From: Acidaminobacter sp.
Lineage (GTDB): Bacteria > Bacillota_A > Clostridia > Peptostreptococcales > Acidaminobacteraceae
Assembly: GCA_009881125.1 (NCBI GenBank)
Contig: WXFH01000271.1
Span: forward strand, 1-9,689
DNA length: 9,689 bases
Reading direction: 5' to 3'
Shown: positions 1 to 6,869 of the stretch, piece after piece
Position numbering within the stretch: the stretch's first letter is position 1
How the letters are laid out: every line of letters begins with the position of its first letter
The notes under the pieces: generated by a model
What the model was told of the DNA's origin: nothing
Databases searched by the model: none
Seen by the model: only the letters and a program-made list of their open reading frames with translations
Program-made: the position numbers and the translations under genes

Positions 1-21
1 AATAAAAACAAGGAGATACAA

Positions 22-114
22 ATGGACAAGATTCTTCGGACACAGTTGAAGCTACCTTTTCTTTTCCCGGCTGAAGAAAGTAATCACTGTAAGCTGAGCG
101 ATCGGTTGTATTGA
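22..114 (+). CDS. Possible 30-codon ORF with a strong ribosome binding site
   Basis: This is the only plus-strand reading frame here with a good start signal: AAGGAG lies 6 bases before ATG. The predicted 30-residue peptide starts MDKILRTQLK and ends KLSDRLY. It matches no family I recognise and has no signal peptide or membrane segment. It runs against the direction of all other genes. It could be the start of a gene cut off when the neighbouring cassette was inserted, a small toxin-like peptide, or chance. Low confidence. Confidence 0.25.
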   Translation: MDKILRTQLKLPFLFPAEESNHCKLSDRLY

Positions 115-125
115 TTTTGTTGGGC
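91..125 (-). other. Possible right half of an attC site downstream of the SDR gene
   Basis: GTTGGGC at 119-125 fits the GTTRRRY core, 4 bases beyond the SDR stop codon. It is preceded by GAGCGATCGG (96-105), which resembles the GAGCGGTCGG arm of the good attC site at 6870-6941. I cannot find a matching left arm or an RYYYAAC core in the bases before it. The site is therefore degenerate, recombined away, or a coincidence. Confidence 0.35.
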
Positions 126-129
126 AGTT

Positions 130-936
130 TTATTTACCTACTTTTCGACGCTGGAAATCATTTACACCGGAAATATTCATCAGCCAATCACCTAATGAAG
201 GAAAAATTTCATTAATTGCAAAAGAGTATCTCAGTGGAGGGAAGTTAATAATCTTTTCTATAGTTTTTTTCTCAATCGCATTCACCACTGCATCCGCAAC
301 CTGAGACGGAGCACAAGATCCAACTAACAAAGGGGATTTCATTCCAAATTTTGCGAACATGCCAACGTCTCTTACGTAACCTGGGAAGATAGTTGAAAAC
401 TGGACTCCAGTGCCGGCAAGTTCCAATCGGAGAGCACGAGTCCATTCTGCCAGACCGGCTTTTGTTCCGGAATATACCGCCGCATAGGGCGCTCCACTCT
501 TGGCAGCGATAGAAGCTATGTTCACAATATGGCCTTCTTTTCTTTTAAGCATTTCCGGGAGAACGAGGTGGGTCAGGGCCATGGGAGCGATGAGGTTAAT
601 GTCAATGGCCTCTCTTATGGAAGGCCAAGGGAGTTCTTTATAGGCGCCTTCCATTTCCACTCCTGCATTATTGACAAGTATGTCAATTTTCCCAAATTTT
701 TTCAGGACTGAAGCAATAAGTTTTTCACGCTCGTCTGCTTGTCCGAGATCGCCTGGAAATGCCAATGTCCTTGATCCAAGTTTATTCAGGCCAGCTGCAA
801 CATCTTGTAATCCACTTTCTGAACGGGCTGCAAGCGCTATGTCTGCGCCTTTCTTTGCAAGAGCATTAGCTACTATTGGGCCAATACCGCGAGATCCTCC
901 CGTCAGAAGAACCACTTTTCCTTTTATTTGTTCCAT
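130..936 (-). CDS. Short-chain dehydrogenase/reductase (classical SDR family)
   Basis: This is a predicted cytoplasmic NAD(P)-dependent oxidoreductase of 268 aa, full length for a classical SDR. It has the cofactor-binding TGGSRGIG at residues 12-19, NNAG at 89-92, and the catalytic set N114, S142, Y155 and K159 (YSGTK), followed by PG at 185-186. Arg16 after the glycine motif is compatible with NADP preference, but this is inference. The C-terminal 80 residues set substrate choice and are not diagnostic. The start is supported by AAAGGAG 5 bases before ATG. The gene is separated from the oxidoreductase upstream by the attC site at 996-1055, so it belongs to its own cassette. Its 5' leader of about 60 bases is longer than that of most neighbours. 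The substrate is unknown. Confidence 0.93.
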   Translation of the reverse strand: MEQIKGKVVLLTGGSRGIGPIVANALAKKGADIALAARSESGLQDVAAGLNKLGSRTLAFPGDLGQADEREKLIASVLKKFGKIDILVNNAGVEMEGAYKELPWPSIREAIDINLIAPMALTHLVLPEMLKRKEGHIVNIASIAAKSGAPYAAVYSGTKAGLAEWTRALRLELAGTGVQFSTIFPGYVRDVGMFAKFGMKSPLLVGSCAPSQVADAVVNAIEKKTIEKIINFPPLRYSFAINEIFPSLGDWLMNISGVNDFQRRKVGK

Positions 937-995
937 AAATTACTCCTTTGCTTATTGCCGGCGCTCTTTCACATGGTCTATAAAAGTCGATAGCA

Positions 996-1055
996 GACCA
1001 ACGGTTGGTTTCAGCCGCCAAGCGGAGCATCGTCGGCTGAAACCCGTTGTTAGCC
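996..1055 (-). other. attC site (60 bp) downstream of the saccharopine-dehydrogenase-like gene
   Basis: The outer cores are GACCAAC (996-1002) and GTTAGCC (1049-1055). The inner arms GGTTTCAGCCG and CGGCTGAAACC are perfect 11-base inverted repeats around a short central loop. The length equals the classical 59-base-element size. It begins 10 bases after the stop codon of the upstream gene. Confidence 0.85.
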
Positions 1056-1065
1056 GCGTGGTGTA

Positions 1066-2193
1066 TTATGGGCATTGTGCTTCTTTAGCTTGAGTTCTGG
1101 TCGCACAGGCTACGCCCATCTTCTCCATGTCCCCAATAAGACGGCGTGGATCAACCACGTGTCCCATCATCCAGAGGCCGGTCTTTCTGGCGACGCCATC
1201 CAGGTACTGCAACAGGGTTGCCACGACCGGGATCGCGGTCAACTCGTATCCGTCGGGATGTGCAACGCTTGAGCGCACCGTGGCCGGGCGCCCATCTTTG
1301 AGACCGGCAGCCTGAACCTGAAGTTCAACCCGATAAGGCGGTTTATGAAAGGTGCCCATCCCCCACCACAAGAATTTTCCTATGGGGCGGACGGCCTTCG
1401 GCGCTATCTTAAGCAAACCCCATGTTATCGGCATCACCATCCAATCCAATACCCAGTGCACTTCGGAGATGTAGAAGCCGGTTTCACGCAGCGAGGGGAA
1501 CATGGAGGGCAAGGGGAGCAACTCCTCGAAGAACATGGCATAGCAGCGCTTGCACCCGATATCACCGCCAAAATCACAAGTGCGTACTTCGTATGAGTTG
1601 GTCTTCGTCCACTGACCGTTCTTGAAGACCTGACTTTTGTAACCTCTAAAACTCTCAACCACCTCATCCACCGCTTCGGAATACGGTAAGTCTTTGCCCA
1701 TATTCAAATAGCCCAACGTGATGGCGCTCTCAATGCTATCCAGGTGAGTGGCGGCATAGCGCACCAGCGCTGAGGGCAAACCGGGATGGAAGCCAGCTTC
1801 GGTAATGAAACAAAGTCCTGCCTGTTCGATTTCATGCGCCAGCGACTGCAACAGAGCGAGTTTCCGGGTCCCGAGTTGCACGTCCAGGTAATCCAAACCC
1901 ATTTCCAGAGAGACTCGGATGACGTTTTCGGCGTAGGCAGTGGTGGGGGCGGCGACCACCACCATCGTCTGATCTGTGAACGCCGAGCGCAGTGAATCCC
2001 TCTGCGACGCATCAGCGTAGACCGCCTTGACACGATAATCGGGGTACTGCCGATTGAGTTCATCAGCGAATGCTTGCGCTTTGTCTACATGCCGCGTTGC
2101 AATAGTAATATTTGCTTCGGAGTGCTCTAACAGATGCTGTGCAATCAATCTACCCGTATAACCTGTACCACCAATGACCAGGATATTTGACAT
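1066..2193 (-). CDS. Saccharopine dehydrogenase-like NAD(P)-binding oxidoreductase
   Basis: This protein of 375 aa starts with a Rossmann fold: GGTGYTG at residues 8-14 after a short beta strand, the usual start of the saccharopine dehydrogenase NADP-binding domain. GFHPGLPSALV at 134-144 is typical of this superfamily at the domain boundary. The middle (about 225-285) is rich in Trp, Phe and Pro and may be membrane-associated, as in enoyl-reductase-like members. No C-terminal lysine-pathway domain is recognisable, so lysine metabolism should not be assumed. The start has GGGAG 6 bases before ATG. It is alone in its cassette. The next cassette encodes an SDR, and the two could be co-transcribed, but a shared pathway is only a guess. 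Confidence 0.88.
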   Translation of the reverse strand: MSNILVIGGTGYTGRLIAQHLLEHSEANITIATRHVDKAQAFADELNRQYPDYRVKAVYADASQRDSLRSAFTDQTMVVVAAPTTAYAENVIRVSLEMGLDYLDVQLGTRKLALLQSLAHEIEQAGLCFITEAGFHPGLPSALVRYAATHLDSIESAITLGYLNMGKDLPYSEAVDEVVESFRGYKSQVFKNGQWTKTNSYEVRTCDFGGDIGCKRCYAMFFEELLPLPSMFPSLRETGFYISEVHWVLDWMVMPITWGLLKIAPKAVRPIGKFLWWGMGTFHKPPYRVELQVQAAGLKDGRPATVRSSVAHPDGYELTAIPVVATLLQYLDGVARKTGLWMMGHVVDPRRLIGDMEKMGVACATRTQAKEAQCP

Positions 2194-2218
2194 ACTTCGC
2201 TCCCGCTTTCATTTTAGC

Positions 2219-2285
2219 GGCCAACGGTAAGCTAAGCCGGAGCCGCGCCTAGGACGCCACGATCGGCTTGAGCGCCGGGTTGGCA
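2219..2285 (-). other. attC site (67 bp) downstream of the Cys-rich protein gene
   Basis: The outer cores are GGCCAAC (2219-2225) and GTTGGCA (2279-2285). The inner arms GCTAAGCCGG and TCGGCTTGAGCG pair with an unpaired base, as in typical attC sites. About 80 bases separate it from the stop codon at 2366, longer than elsewhere in the array. I see no gene in that gap. Confidence 0.85.
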
Positions 2286-2365
2286 ATATTTTTACAAGAA
2301 CCACCCCGGCATATTGGCAACCAGCAGAGGCGCTCATTGAGGTCCTCAAACAAATAAAGCACTGA

Positions 2366-2713
2366 TTACTTTCCTTCCTGACATAAATCCCTGGAAGCTT
2401 CCTCACAACCACCGAAACATTTAATATTTCCATTTGTGTCCGTACCCACACTCCCGCCGGGAACCTTGGAGCACCAGATGCGTCCATTTGCATCTCTGCC
2501 GCAGCGACCAACACCACAAACAGCGACTCCATTTTGGCCTAACATGGCACCTCCGCCCACAGCAGCACAATAAACCTTTGCTCTATAAATATCCGTTACG
2601 CACTCGCCTGGTCCACACACAGTGTTTCCGTATTGATCTCTGATGCAATCAGCTTGTGCAACTGCACACAAAACCAACAGCGATAGTAGAACAATAGCGA
2701 TTATTCTTTTCAT
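2366..2713 (-). CDS. Secreted cysteine-rich repeat protein, function unknown
   Basis: This 115 aa protein has a clear Sec signal peptide: MKR, a hydrophobic stretch at about residues 4-19, and likely cleavage after AQA at 19-21. The residue before C16 is Leu, so it is not a good lipobox. The mature part has ten cysteines (C23, 33, 38, 49, 66, 71, 81, 99, 103, 111) in a repeating pattern of roughly D-x-x-G-x-x-x-C-G-x-G-x-C, with units near 23-36, 38-54, 56-69, 71-87 and 89-102. This suggests an extracytoplasmic, disulfide- or metal-stabilised repeat fold. I remember similar uncharacterised proteins in proteobacteria but know no function. The frame extends upstream to 2749, but AAAGGAGA just before the ATG at 2713 and the signal peptide fix the start here. 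It lies 28 bases after the GNAT stop with no attC between, so both share a cassette. Confidence 0.85.
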   Translation of the reverse strand: MKRIIAIVLLSLLVLCAVAQADCIRDQYGNTVCGPGECVTDIYRAKVYCAAVGGGAMLGQNGVAVCGVGRCGRDANGRIWCSKVPGGSVGTDTNGNIKCFGGCEEASRDLCQEGK

Positions 2714-2717
2714 GGAA

Positions 2718-2725
2718 TCTCCTTT
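2718..2725 (-). promoter_or_regulatory. Ribosome binding site fixing the Cys-rich protein start
   Basis: AAAGGAGA on the minus strand lies 4 bases before the ATG at 2711-2713. It selects this start over the in-frame ATG at 2747-2749, which would put 12 polar residues ahead of the signal peptide and overlap the end of the GNAT gene. Confidence 0.8.
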
Positions 2726-2741
2726 GATTTGCGATAAATAT

Positions 2742-3161
2742 TCAACCACCAGGCAAGACCTCCTGCTCCTCGACTACGGTAAAACCGTGCTGCATGAAGA
2801 AGGGCTTTGCAACCAGACCGGCTTCTGTGAAAAGCGAAACTCCTGGAAGCTCTTTCTCAACTTCGCGATATAGAGCAGATGCGACGCCTTGACGCTCGAC
2901 ACCCGGCGCGGTGTAAAGAAACTCGATGTGACCGTTGGGCTCGTAAGAGATGAACCCGACAATCTCATTCTTCTCGATTGCCAGAAGAGTCCGCAGGCCA
3001 GACAGACGGGCTGACCAGGCCTTTACATCAGCGAAGCGTGCTGCCCACGCATTCCTTTGTGTAGCATCGTAATGTGACGCTCCAAGTTCATGTACCGACG
3101 CAGTGAAAACTGCCGCGACAGCGGCAATGTCAGAGTCGTTGCAGATACAACGTATGTTCAT
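2742..3161 (-). CDS. GNAT family N-acetyltransferase, possibly shortened at the C-terminus
   Basis: This predicted acetyl-CoA-dependent acetyltransferase has 139 aa. Strands around residues 58-84 (LLAIEKNEIVGF, then GHIEFLYTAPGVE) lead to the acetyl-CoA loop RQGVASALY at 90-98, then FTEAGLVAKPFFMQHGF at 111-127, the usual last elements of the fold. Relatives I recall often have another 12-20 residues after the EVEL-type strand, whereas this one stops at VLPGG, so a 3' truncation is likely but not proven. The start at 3161 is chosen for GGAG 9 bases upstream and because the fold begins there; an in-frame ATG at 3200 would add 13 residues of no clear value. It is the first gene of a two-gene cassette, with a leader of about 125 bases. 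The substrate is unknown. Confidence 0.85.
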   Translation of the reverse strand: MNIRCICNDSDIAAVAAVFTASVHELGASHYDATQRNAWAARFADVKAWSARLSGLRTLLAIEKNEIVGFISYEPNGHIEFLYTAPGVERQGVASALYREVEKELPGVSLFTEAGLVAKPFFMQHGFTVVEEQEVLPGG

Positions 3162-3274
3162 ATCGGTTTTCTCCGCCCAATCGAGGCAGGGAGAAGTCAC
3201 GCGACAACGAGCCTGCCTTCTCCTCCTTCCGCCCTGCGAATACCTGGTATGTGAATTTTACACATCATTAGTTA

Positions 3275-3292
3275 CGTGCCATGTCCGGCACG
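3275..3292. repeat. Short hairpin beside the degenerate attC site
   Basis: CGTGCC (3275-3280) and GGCACG (3287-3292) form a perfect 6-base stem with a 6-base loop. It overlaps the position where the R' core of the attC site at 3288-3345 should be. There is no T-run, so it is not a convincing terminator. It may be what is left of a rearranged cassette boundary. Confidence 0.4.
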
Positions 3293-3345
3293 CACATGCG
3301 GACCAGCGTCGGCTGAAAGCCGTCCGGTGGATCGCATTGTTAAGC
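3288..3345 (-). other. Degenerate attC site (about 58 bp) downstream of the GIY-YIG gene
   Basis: The right end is a perfect core, GTTAAGC (3339-3345; GCTTAAC on the minus strand), which also contains the stop codon of the gene at 3340-4059. The centre forms CGGCT/AGCCG (3310-3314/3318-3322), extended by TGCG/CGCA and CCA/TGG pairing. The left core is degenerate (GCACGCA at 3288-3294 instead of RYYYAAC), so this site may no longer recombine. Confidence 0.6.
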
Positions 3346-4059
3346 ACCTTTCACATTAGTGCTGATGTATTTTTTAATTGATTCAATAATTACTGTGAGC
3401 CTACTCATTGGTATTCTTGCTTTCCGATTACTATCTTCGGAACTGTTAGCTGATAGTTCCTGTGAATTCTCAAAATCAGACAAAGTCTGCTCTGTTGTTC
3501 TGGTTTTCGACCAAATTGTAAGCGTATATCGGTCACCAGTTCTTCCGCTAATGGCAAGATTGTACTGACCAAGTTGAAATCTCACTGATTTCCCATTTTT
3601 GGTAATGTTGTACTTTATTGACAAACTATCGAGCACTGGGATTACTTCGGTATATATTCGTTGAGCATTCTTCCTTTGCACAACTTCTGTTGCTGCTGAT
3701 ACATCTGGGTCATTAGAGATGGCAATCTCTTTGGCCTCAGGATGGTAAGCTTTAATGAAATCCGTAACAGCCTCAATTAGTGTTTCGTTGCCATCCCAGA
3801 AGAACTCACCGTCAAGCCTGGTATTGTCGAGAATTGTATGCAACATGGACTCGACCTTACGTGCATCTATATCTGTCCATGCCTTTACGATCGATATTTT
3901 TACCGGACTAGTTGTCCCCAACAGCTCTTTCTCTCTACGTTCAGGATGATCAGTCGTAATACCGATTTTCTTAATGGGAGGGAAGGCCGACTCACTATCA
4001 AACTTCTGAAGCTTCTCCGAGAATATTGGCTCCGCAATGTACAATGTGTTCTGGCTCAT
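3340..4059 (-). CDS. T5orf172-type GIY-YIG nuclease-family protein
   Basis: This 239 aa protein has an N-terminal T5orf172 domain (GIY-YIG superfamily) at about residues 4-100: LYIAE (6-10), the core KIG (31-33), basic R41/R42, E70 in the SMLH helix, and GEFF at 84-87, which is typical of this family. The degenerate GIY signature (YI and KIG) is normal for T5orf172. Residues 130-239 form a second region I do not recognise, with beta-rich character around 157-190. DNA cleavage or binding is inferred from the family; such domains occur in phages and near restriction genes. The start has AAAGGA 9-10 bases upstream. The TAA stop lies inside the attC core GCTTAAC. It is alone in its cassette. Confidence 0.83.
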   Translation of the reverse strand: MSQNTLYIAEPIFSEKLQKFDSESAFPPIKKIGITTDHPERREKELLGTTSPVKISIVKAWTDIDARKVESMLHTILDNTRLDGEFFWDGNETLIEAVTDFIKAYHPEAKEIAISNDPDVSAATEVVQRKNAQRIYTEVIPVLDSLSIKYNITKNGKSVRFQLGQYNLAISGRTGDRYTLTIWSKTRTTEQTLSDFENSQELSANSSEDSNRKARIPMSRLTVIIESIKKYISTNVKGA

Positions 4060-4075
4060 GACACTGTATTCCTTT

Positions 4076-4132
4076 GTTTAACGTTTTGCTCAGTGGCGGC
4101 GGTACGCCGTACCATTCGGCGTGTTGTTCGCA
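4076..4132 (-). other. attC site (about 57 bp) downstream of the FRG gene
   Basis: The left core is a perfect RYYYAAC (GTTTAAC, 4076-4082). The centre has ACGCCG (4104-4109) paired with CGGCGT (4117-4122), with an alternative GGTAC/GTACC stem. The right core is less regular: GTTGTTC at 4123-4129 or GTTCGCA at 4126-4132. It lies 1 base from the stop codon of the FRG gene. The outer arms pair less well than at other sites. Confidence 0.65.
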
Positions 4133-4133
4133 G

Positions 4134-4802
4134 TCAGTATATGTCCGTTCTCAGCCACTCGATATGCCGGCACAATCCATCCATGTCTGGGAACAGGATT
4201 GCCTCGTGTATTCCGTACTTGTAGAGAGTGCGCTTCAAGTCCTTGCGGAAGTCGGCCGGGATCAAGAGTCGGTCAACTCGTGTGGACTCAAATGGGACTG
4301 TAGGTTCAGGATGGATCGTGAACAGACTTGTTTGTGCGGTGATTCGGCGCGTAACGTGTCGAGGGATAAATTTGCCGAGTTTGCCTCGGTCAAATGGGTC
4401 TGGGTTCTTTTCAATGTTAATGTACTGGTTACTCTTGAAGGCGTAAACACAACTGTCGCCATCATGCTCCTTCCGCACTGCGAAGTACGCCGCGACGAGA
4501 GGATTGCGGGTCCAGTCGAGTAACCGCGTTGGCATGCCGTGGTGTTGCATGATGGCGAGCCACTCCCAGTTGTTGTCCGGTATGGTGGCCATATAGCTGA
4601 CGGCCTGCTCTTTGAACAGGCGAAGCATGTAGCGTTCTTCGCGAACGGTGTCGCGTGACTTTTTGAACTTCTTGTAGCGCCCGATCTTCGGGACCAACTT
4701 GTGCTCCGTGGAGCGGACGCCACGAAAGATTACCGTTTTCCCGGAGTAGGCTTCTACCGCGCGGTGGAAATCCTCAAAGGTCGCGATTTGTTTATCTGCC
4801 AT
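4134..4802 (-). CDS. FRG domain-containing protein
   Basis: This 222 aa protein is nearly all FRG domain. The naming motif FRG is at residues 26-28, followed by the conserved block QHHGMPTRLLDW at 86-97 and NPLVAAYFA at 100-108. The biochemical activity of FRG proteins is not established to my knowledge. They are often found near restriction or phage-defence genes and in mobile DNA, so a defence role is plausible. No signal peptide or membrane segment is seen, so it is likely cytoplasmic. The start has GAGAGGA 7 bases before ATG. The gene fills its cassette: the attC follows the stop by 1 base and the upstream boundary is 15 bases before the start. Confidence 0.88.
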   Translation of the reverse strand: MADKQIATFEDFHRAVEAYSGKTVIFRGVRSTEHKLVPKIGRYKKFKKSRDTVREERYMLRLFKEQAVSYMATIPDNNWEWLAIMQHHGMPTRLLDWTRNPLVAAYFAVRKEHDGDSCVYAFKSNQYINIEKNPDPFDRGKLGKFIPRHVTRRITAQTSLFTIHPEPTVPFESTRVDRLLIPADFRKDLKRTLYKYGIHEAILFPDMDGLCRHIEWLRTDIY

Positions 4803-4816
4803 ACAGCTGTCCTCTC

Positions 4817-4877
4817 TGCGAACGAAAAGCTAAGCAGGAACCGCGAGGCGGCGCTCGGCTTGAGTGGGTTGTTGGGC
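4817..4877 (-). other. attC site (61 bp) downstream of the unknown 315-aa gene
   Basis: The cores are TGCGAAC (4817-4823) and a perfect GTTGGGC (4871-4877). The inner arms AGCTAAGC and GCTTGAGT pair with mismatches, and the right arm CTCGGCTTGAG matches that of the site at 2219-2285. The upstream gene's stop codon lies 7 bases away. Confidence 0.78.
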
Positions 4878-4884
4878 CATTATT

Positions 4885-5832
4885 CTATGTTTTCGCAGGG
4901 TCGCGACGACCAGAAACAATTGCAATAACATTGATTACAGAACTTGTTGCTTCAACGCATAATGCTGCATCTCGAAATTTGGCCGTGCGCCGATGTTGTA
5001 ACTCAACAGCAAGATCATATGCTGCACGCGCATGGCGCCTTGCGACACAGTGAGCTGATCCAGGAATCGTGGCTGTAATGTATGCGTCGAACATTCTCTT
5101 AGCATCAGTTTCACTAGGAATCGTCTCGTCCAGAGACGGATGCTTTGCAGGATCATGGACTGCTTGAGCCAGAGAAATCAGTACTTCTCTACATAAGAGC
5201 CCAACGGCTTGGAATTGTTCTTCATCAATAGCTTTTGCAAGGCTACGACGGACTTCTCCAATAGCCCTGTCCACTCTTTGCCACCCCGTTGGTTCTACTT
5301 GAACTACGGGCCTCCCTGCTGCGTGCTGTCGAACCTGGGCAGTTAGTGGGTTGATAATCTCTGAGATAAATTGGCGACGTGATTGATACGAAGGGAGATC
5401 ACCGCTTCGCCATCTTCCATACCAATCCCATAAATCCGGGAAAGGGATGTTATTAGTGATGCCCCGGTTGATTAGTTGAGCATCAATCTTCGTATAGAGT
5501 TCGTGGTATGATTCATTAATGTCATCGATGCGTGGACCGCCTGTGGAAACCGAGATTAGCATGCCCCTCAGTCGCTCAATATCCGCGATCAATTCCTTTT
5601 CCGGTGCGTCTGCCTCACGTTGTTGCAATCTCAGTAAGTACTCACGTCCGGGAATTGTGATGTGCATATCCAGATAAACGATGCCATCAAAAGAACTGGC
5701 GTCAATGGCAGTTAGGTAACCAGCTTGGACAAGTTCCCGTACAATAGAAACCGGAATATCTGAATCTTCATCAATCGGATCAGGGAGTGCATCTCGGGAA
5801 GCAAGTTCAAGAATGCGCATGTGTTCTTTCAT
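4885..5832 (-). CDS. Unrecognised cassette protein with a winged-helix-like N-terminus
   Basis: This 315 aa protein is not recognised with certainty. Residues about 5-70 look like a winged helix: a leading helix (MRILELASRD), VSIVRELVQAGYLTAID at 28-44, then ITIPGREYLLRL at 58-69, a pattern seen in small DNA-binding or adaptor wHTH domains. Residues 75-95 are charged and helical. The C-terminal part (about 185-310) is helix-rich, with LCREVLISLAQAV at 213-225 and ELQHRRTAKFRDAALCVEAT at 277-296, resembling HEPN/Abi-type helical domains in general look. I do not find the diagnostic R-x(4-6)-H motif, so no RNase claim is made. AAGGA 9 bases before the ATG supports this start over the Met at residue 5. 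It sits between FRG and Mrr cassettes, so an accessory or defence role is possible. Confidence 0.8.
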   Translation of the reverse strand: MKEHMRILELASRDALPDPIDEDSDIPVSIVRELVQAGYLTAIDASSFDGIVYLDMHITIPGREYLLRLQQREADAPEKELIADIERLRGMLISVSTGGPRIDDINESYHELYTKIDAQLINRGITNNIPFPDLWDWYGRWRSGDLPSYQSRRQFISEIINPLTAQVRQHAAGRPVVQVEPTGWQRVDRAIGEVRRSLAKAIDEEQFQAVGLLCREVLISLAQAVHDPAKHPSLDETIPSETDAKRMFDAYITATIPGSAHCVARRHARAAYDLAVELQHRRTAKFRDAALCVEATSSVINVIAIVSGRRDPAKT

Positions 5833-5851
5833 CTGAGAACTTCCTTTTGAG

Positions 5852-5926
5852 GCCTAACGCTCCGCATAACCAGCAGGCAATGGTGCGCAGCGGAATTGCC
5901 AGTTCGAGTTACTGCGGTTGTTAGAT
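5852..5926 (-). other. attC site (75 bp) downstream of mrr
   Basis: This is the best site in the array. The outer cores GCCTAAC (5852-5858) and GTTAGAT (5920-5926) both fit the consensus. The inner arms CCGCATAAC/GTTACTGCGG and GGCAAT/ATTGCC pair around a loop, with unpaired bases as expected. The right core contains the TAA stop codon of mrr. Confidence 0.92.
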
Positions 5927-6850
5927 GCTCTCTTCAAAATAATCACTATCAACCTTTTTGACCGGATATAATGAAATCGTGGACACACCAACATCATGCT
6001 CGATCATCAAGCTTGTCAGTTGTGCTCCGTCAATTAAAACTATCTTACTACCGATTTGAGAAACGTAACTGCGCGCATCATAAGTGAATCTGGATGTGGT
6101 AATAAAGATGCCTTTATTTGCTCTTTGAGCTTGGAGCGCACCTGCAAATTGCATGACATCAGGACGGCCAACCGGATTGTTATCCCAGCGCTTTGCCTGA
6201 ATGTACACAACATCAAGACCAAGCTTGTCCTCTTTTATGATTCCATCTATTCCGCCGTCGCCGCTCCTGCCGATAGCTTTCCCTGCATCAGTACGAGAGC
6301 CCCCGTAACCCATTTTTACCAGAAGCTCAACCACGACACGCTCAAAAAAGGATGGTGAGGTTTTCTTTAGTTTACCGAGCAATTCACCAGCCAACTCATC
6401 ACGCAAATTTTCATATGCCGACTCCAATGCTTCTGATGGGGTCGCAGTTGATACTTCTGAAATCCTTTTTGATTCGATGACTTTATCCTCATTTCTTGTA
6501 CCCTTGAATTGCTTAAATTCAAGAAATTCTGGATATTGCTTGAGAAGTTTTACATTTATTGTCTTGGGCTGTTTCCCGAGGAGCTCCCTTCCTCGGTCGG
6601 TAATCTGATAAAACCCCCTTCGAGTTGCTTCAAGTAACCCGGCTTTTTTCATGTAGGTCGAAGCCCATCCAACACGGTTGGCGAAGGTGGATTGTATCCT
6701 GCTAGGGAGCATTTCCTTTAAATCATCTTCTGTAAGGCTCAATTCTTTTGCAAGAGTTTCCAAGGCTTCAGTGGTTGAGATTTCAGTCCCTTTTCTCGCC
6801 GCGAACTGAAGAAGCGGCAACATCAAACTCTGGTAATCTGGAACTGCCAT
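5921..6850 (-). CDS. mrr: Mrr-type restriction endonuclease
   Basis: This 309 aa protein has the two-domain layout of Mrr. An N-terminal winged-helix DNA-binding domain (about residues 5-92) contains a phased PSRIQSTFANRVGWASTYMK segment at 49-68 and RRGFYQITDRG at 78-88. A C-terminal restriction-endonuclease fold (about 165-285) has FFERVVVELL (168-177), the catalytic core SGDGGIDG at 196-203 with D202, and QAK at 218-220. These match the acidic and Q-x-K residues of the Mrr_cat family. E. coli Mrr is a type IV enzyme cutting modified DNA, and the same is inferred here. No methyltransferase gene is adjacent, consistent with that reading. AAAGGAG lies 7 bases before ATG. The stop lies inside the attC core, and it is alone in its cassette. 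Confidence 0.93.
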   Translation of the reverse strand: MAVPDYQSLMLPLLQFAARKGTEISTTEALETLAKELSLTEDDLKEMLPSRIQSTFANRVGWASTYMKKAGLLEATRRGFYQITDRGRELLGKQPKTINVKLLKQYPEFLEFKQFKGTRNEDKVIESKRISEVSTATPSEALESAYENLRDELAGELLGKLKKTSPSFFERVVVELLVKMGYGGSRTDAGKAIGRSGDGGIDGIIKEDKLGLDVVYIQAKRWDNNPVGRPDVMQFAGALQAQRANKGIFITTSRFTYDARSYVSQIGSKIVLIDGAQLTSLMIEHDVGVSTISLYPVKKVDSDYFEESI

Positions 6851-6869
6851 TTATTCATCTCCTTTGCAT

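Noticed and set aside
1066..2193. Long alternative frames inside the oxidoreductase gene on both strands, such as 1704-2063
   Set aside because: They lack ribosome binding sites and recognisable motifs, and they overlap a gene with a complete Rossmann motif and full-length fold; they are shadows of that gene.
3249..3265. ATGTG/CACAT inverted repeat with a TAAAAT sequence, as a promoter or operator for the GNAT gene
   Set aside because: The stem is only 5 bases and no acceptable -35 element lies at 15-19 bases, so it could easily be chance.
4262..4723. 153-codon minus-strand frame inside the FRG gene
   Set aside because: It is the +1 shadow of the FRG frame, Ser/Arg/Thr-rich, without motifs or a start signal.
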